This document shows positions 5,446 through 5,743 of a DNA stretch of 5,743 bases, in pieces. The stretch comes from Pseudomonadales bacterium (GTDB lineage: Bacteria > Pseudomonadota > Gammaproteobacteria > Pseudomonadales > Pseudohongiellaceae). Made by a program: the position numbers and the translations under genes. Below the pieces are notes generated by a model, which was not told where the DNA came from, ran no database searches, and was given only the letters and a program-made list of their open reading frames with translations. Within the stretch, counting starts at the first letter, position 1. The number at the start of each line of letters is the position of its first letter. Location: the NCBI GenBank assembly GCA_022360535.1, contig JAKSCP010000051.1, positions 1-5,743 on the forward strand, given 5' to 3'.

Positions 5446-5743
5446 ATGAGACATTTCAGTTCCGGCTTTTCACCGAGGAAGGCAGCAACAGTTGTAGGGG
5501 TTGCATTTATCTCTTCATTAATCGTCGTTACTTTGGTTGATGATTTTCTATTAGCCAATTTCGTCATTCCAGGAGATACGGCAGCTTTAGCTATAGACAT
5601 TGAGGAAAACCAAATCCGATTTGGATTTGCTGTTGTTAGTTATCTGATTGTGCTCATTCTTGATTCCATTATTGCCGTAGCTCTTTATGTGGTACTTAAA
5701 CAGGCTAGTGAGTACCTTGCGGCAATTACAGGAGCCCTTAGAC
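5446..5743 (+). CDS. DUF4386-like integral membrane protein, 3' end cut by window edge
   Basis: An open frame runs from the ATG at 5446 to the right edge (99 complete codons). It starts MRHFSSGFSPRKAATVVGVA, with a first membrane helix at about 12-36, an external loop (FVIPGDTAALAIDIEENQIRFG), a second helix at about 60-84, and then LYVVLKQASEYLAAITGALR. The 'RKAA..GV.F' opening, two-helix layout and 'LY-x-x-LK......LA......LR' segment match DUF4386 proteins, a family of usually six-helix membrane proteins of about 220-240 residues with no known function. A weak CAGG site (5436-5439) lies 6 nt upstream. It is not tightly linked to the hydrolase operon, being 330 bp away. A minus-strand frame over 5367-5600 is only its shadow. 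The family call is from memory of the pattern. Confidence 0.75.
   Translation, partial: MRHFSSGFSPRKAATVVGVAFISSLIVVTLVDDFLLANFVIPGDTAALAIDIEENQIRFGFAVVSYLIVLILDSIIAVALYVVLKQASEYLAAITGALR

Overview
The window looks like an accessory stretch of a Gram-negative bacterial chromosome. Three of the encoded proteins carry clear export signals, and gene spacing and ribosome-binding sites are bacterial. The mix of a GlxA-type AraC regulator, PadR-linked membrane protein, secreted alpha/beta hydrolase and DUF4386-like membrane protein, at moderate base composition, suggests a gammaproteobacterium. Acidobacteria or relatives are not excluded, and taxonomy is inference only. I saw no tRNA, rRNA, CRISPR array, transposase or integrase.

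Layout, left to right. (1) 1-937, minus strand: GlxA-family regulator (DJ-1/PfpI-like domain plus AraC helix-turn-helix), cut by the left edge near its C-terminus. (2) 1037-1723, plus, divergent from it: exported protein of an uncharacterised family with a Cys pair. (3) 1800-2267, minus, convergent with (2): small exported SnoaL/NTF2-like (DUF4440-type) protein. (4) 2430-3029, plus, divergent from (3): TetR-family regulator. The 141-bp gap from the start of (3) to the earliest possible tetR start holds a perfect 20-bp palindrome, the obvious TetR operator candidate. (5) 3254-5115, plus: three overlapping genes, namely a PadR regulator, a four-helix membrane protein with an N-terminal 'permease prefix'-like domain, and a secreted alpha/beta hydrolase with an intact Ser-Asp-His triad. 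A 31-bp inverted repeat with 12-bp perfect arms lies just upstream of padR, and a second inverted repeat covers its -35 region. (6) 5116-5445: about 330 bp without a convincing gene. (7) 5446 to the right edge, plus: start of a DUF4386-like integral membrane protein.

The window therefore shows three regulator-plus-target modules side by side: GlxA/secreted unknown, TetR/SnoaL-like, and PadR/membrane protein/hydrolase. Each regulator is beside or upstream of envelope or exported proteins, and the last two modules have strong palindromes in the right place. The most interesting unit is the PadR operon. Both of its internal junctions overlap by 8 nt, each with a TGGAGG ribosome-binding site, if the hydrolase starts at a TTG codon. 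It pairs a prefix domain, usually found in front of large permeases, with a secreted hydrolase instead of a transporter. Its function is not known to me.
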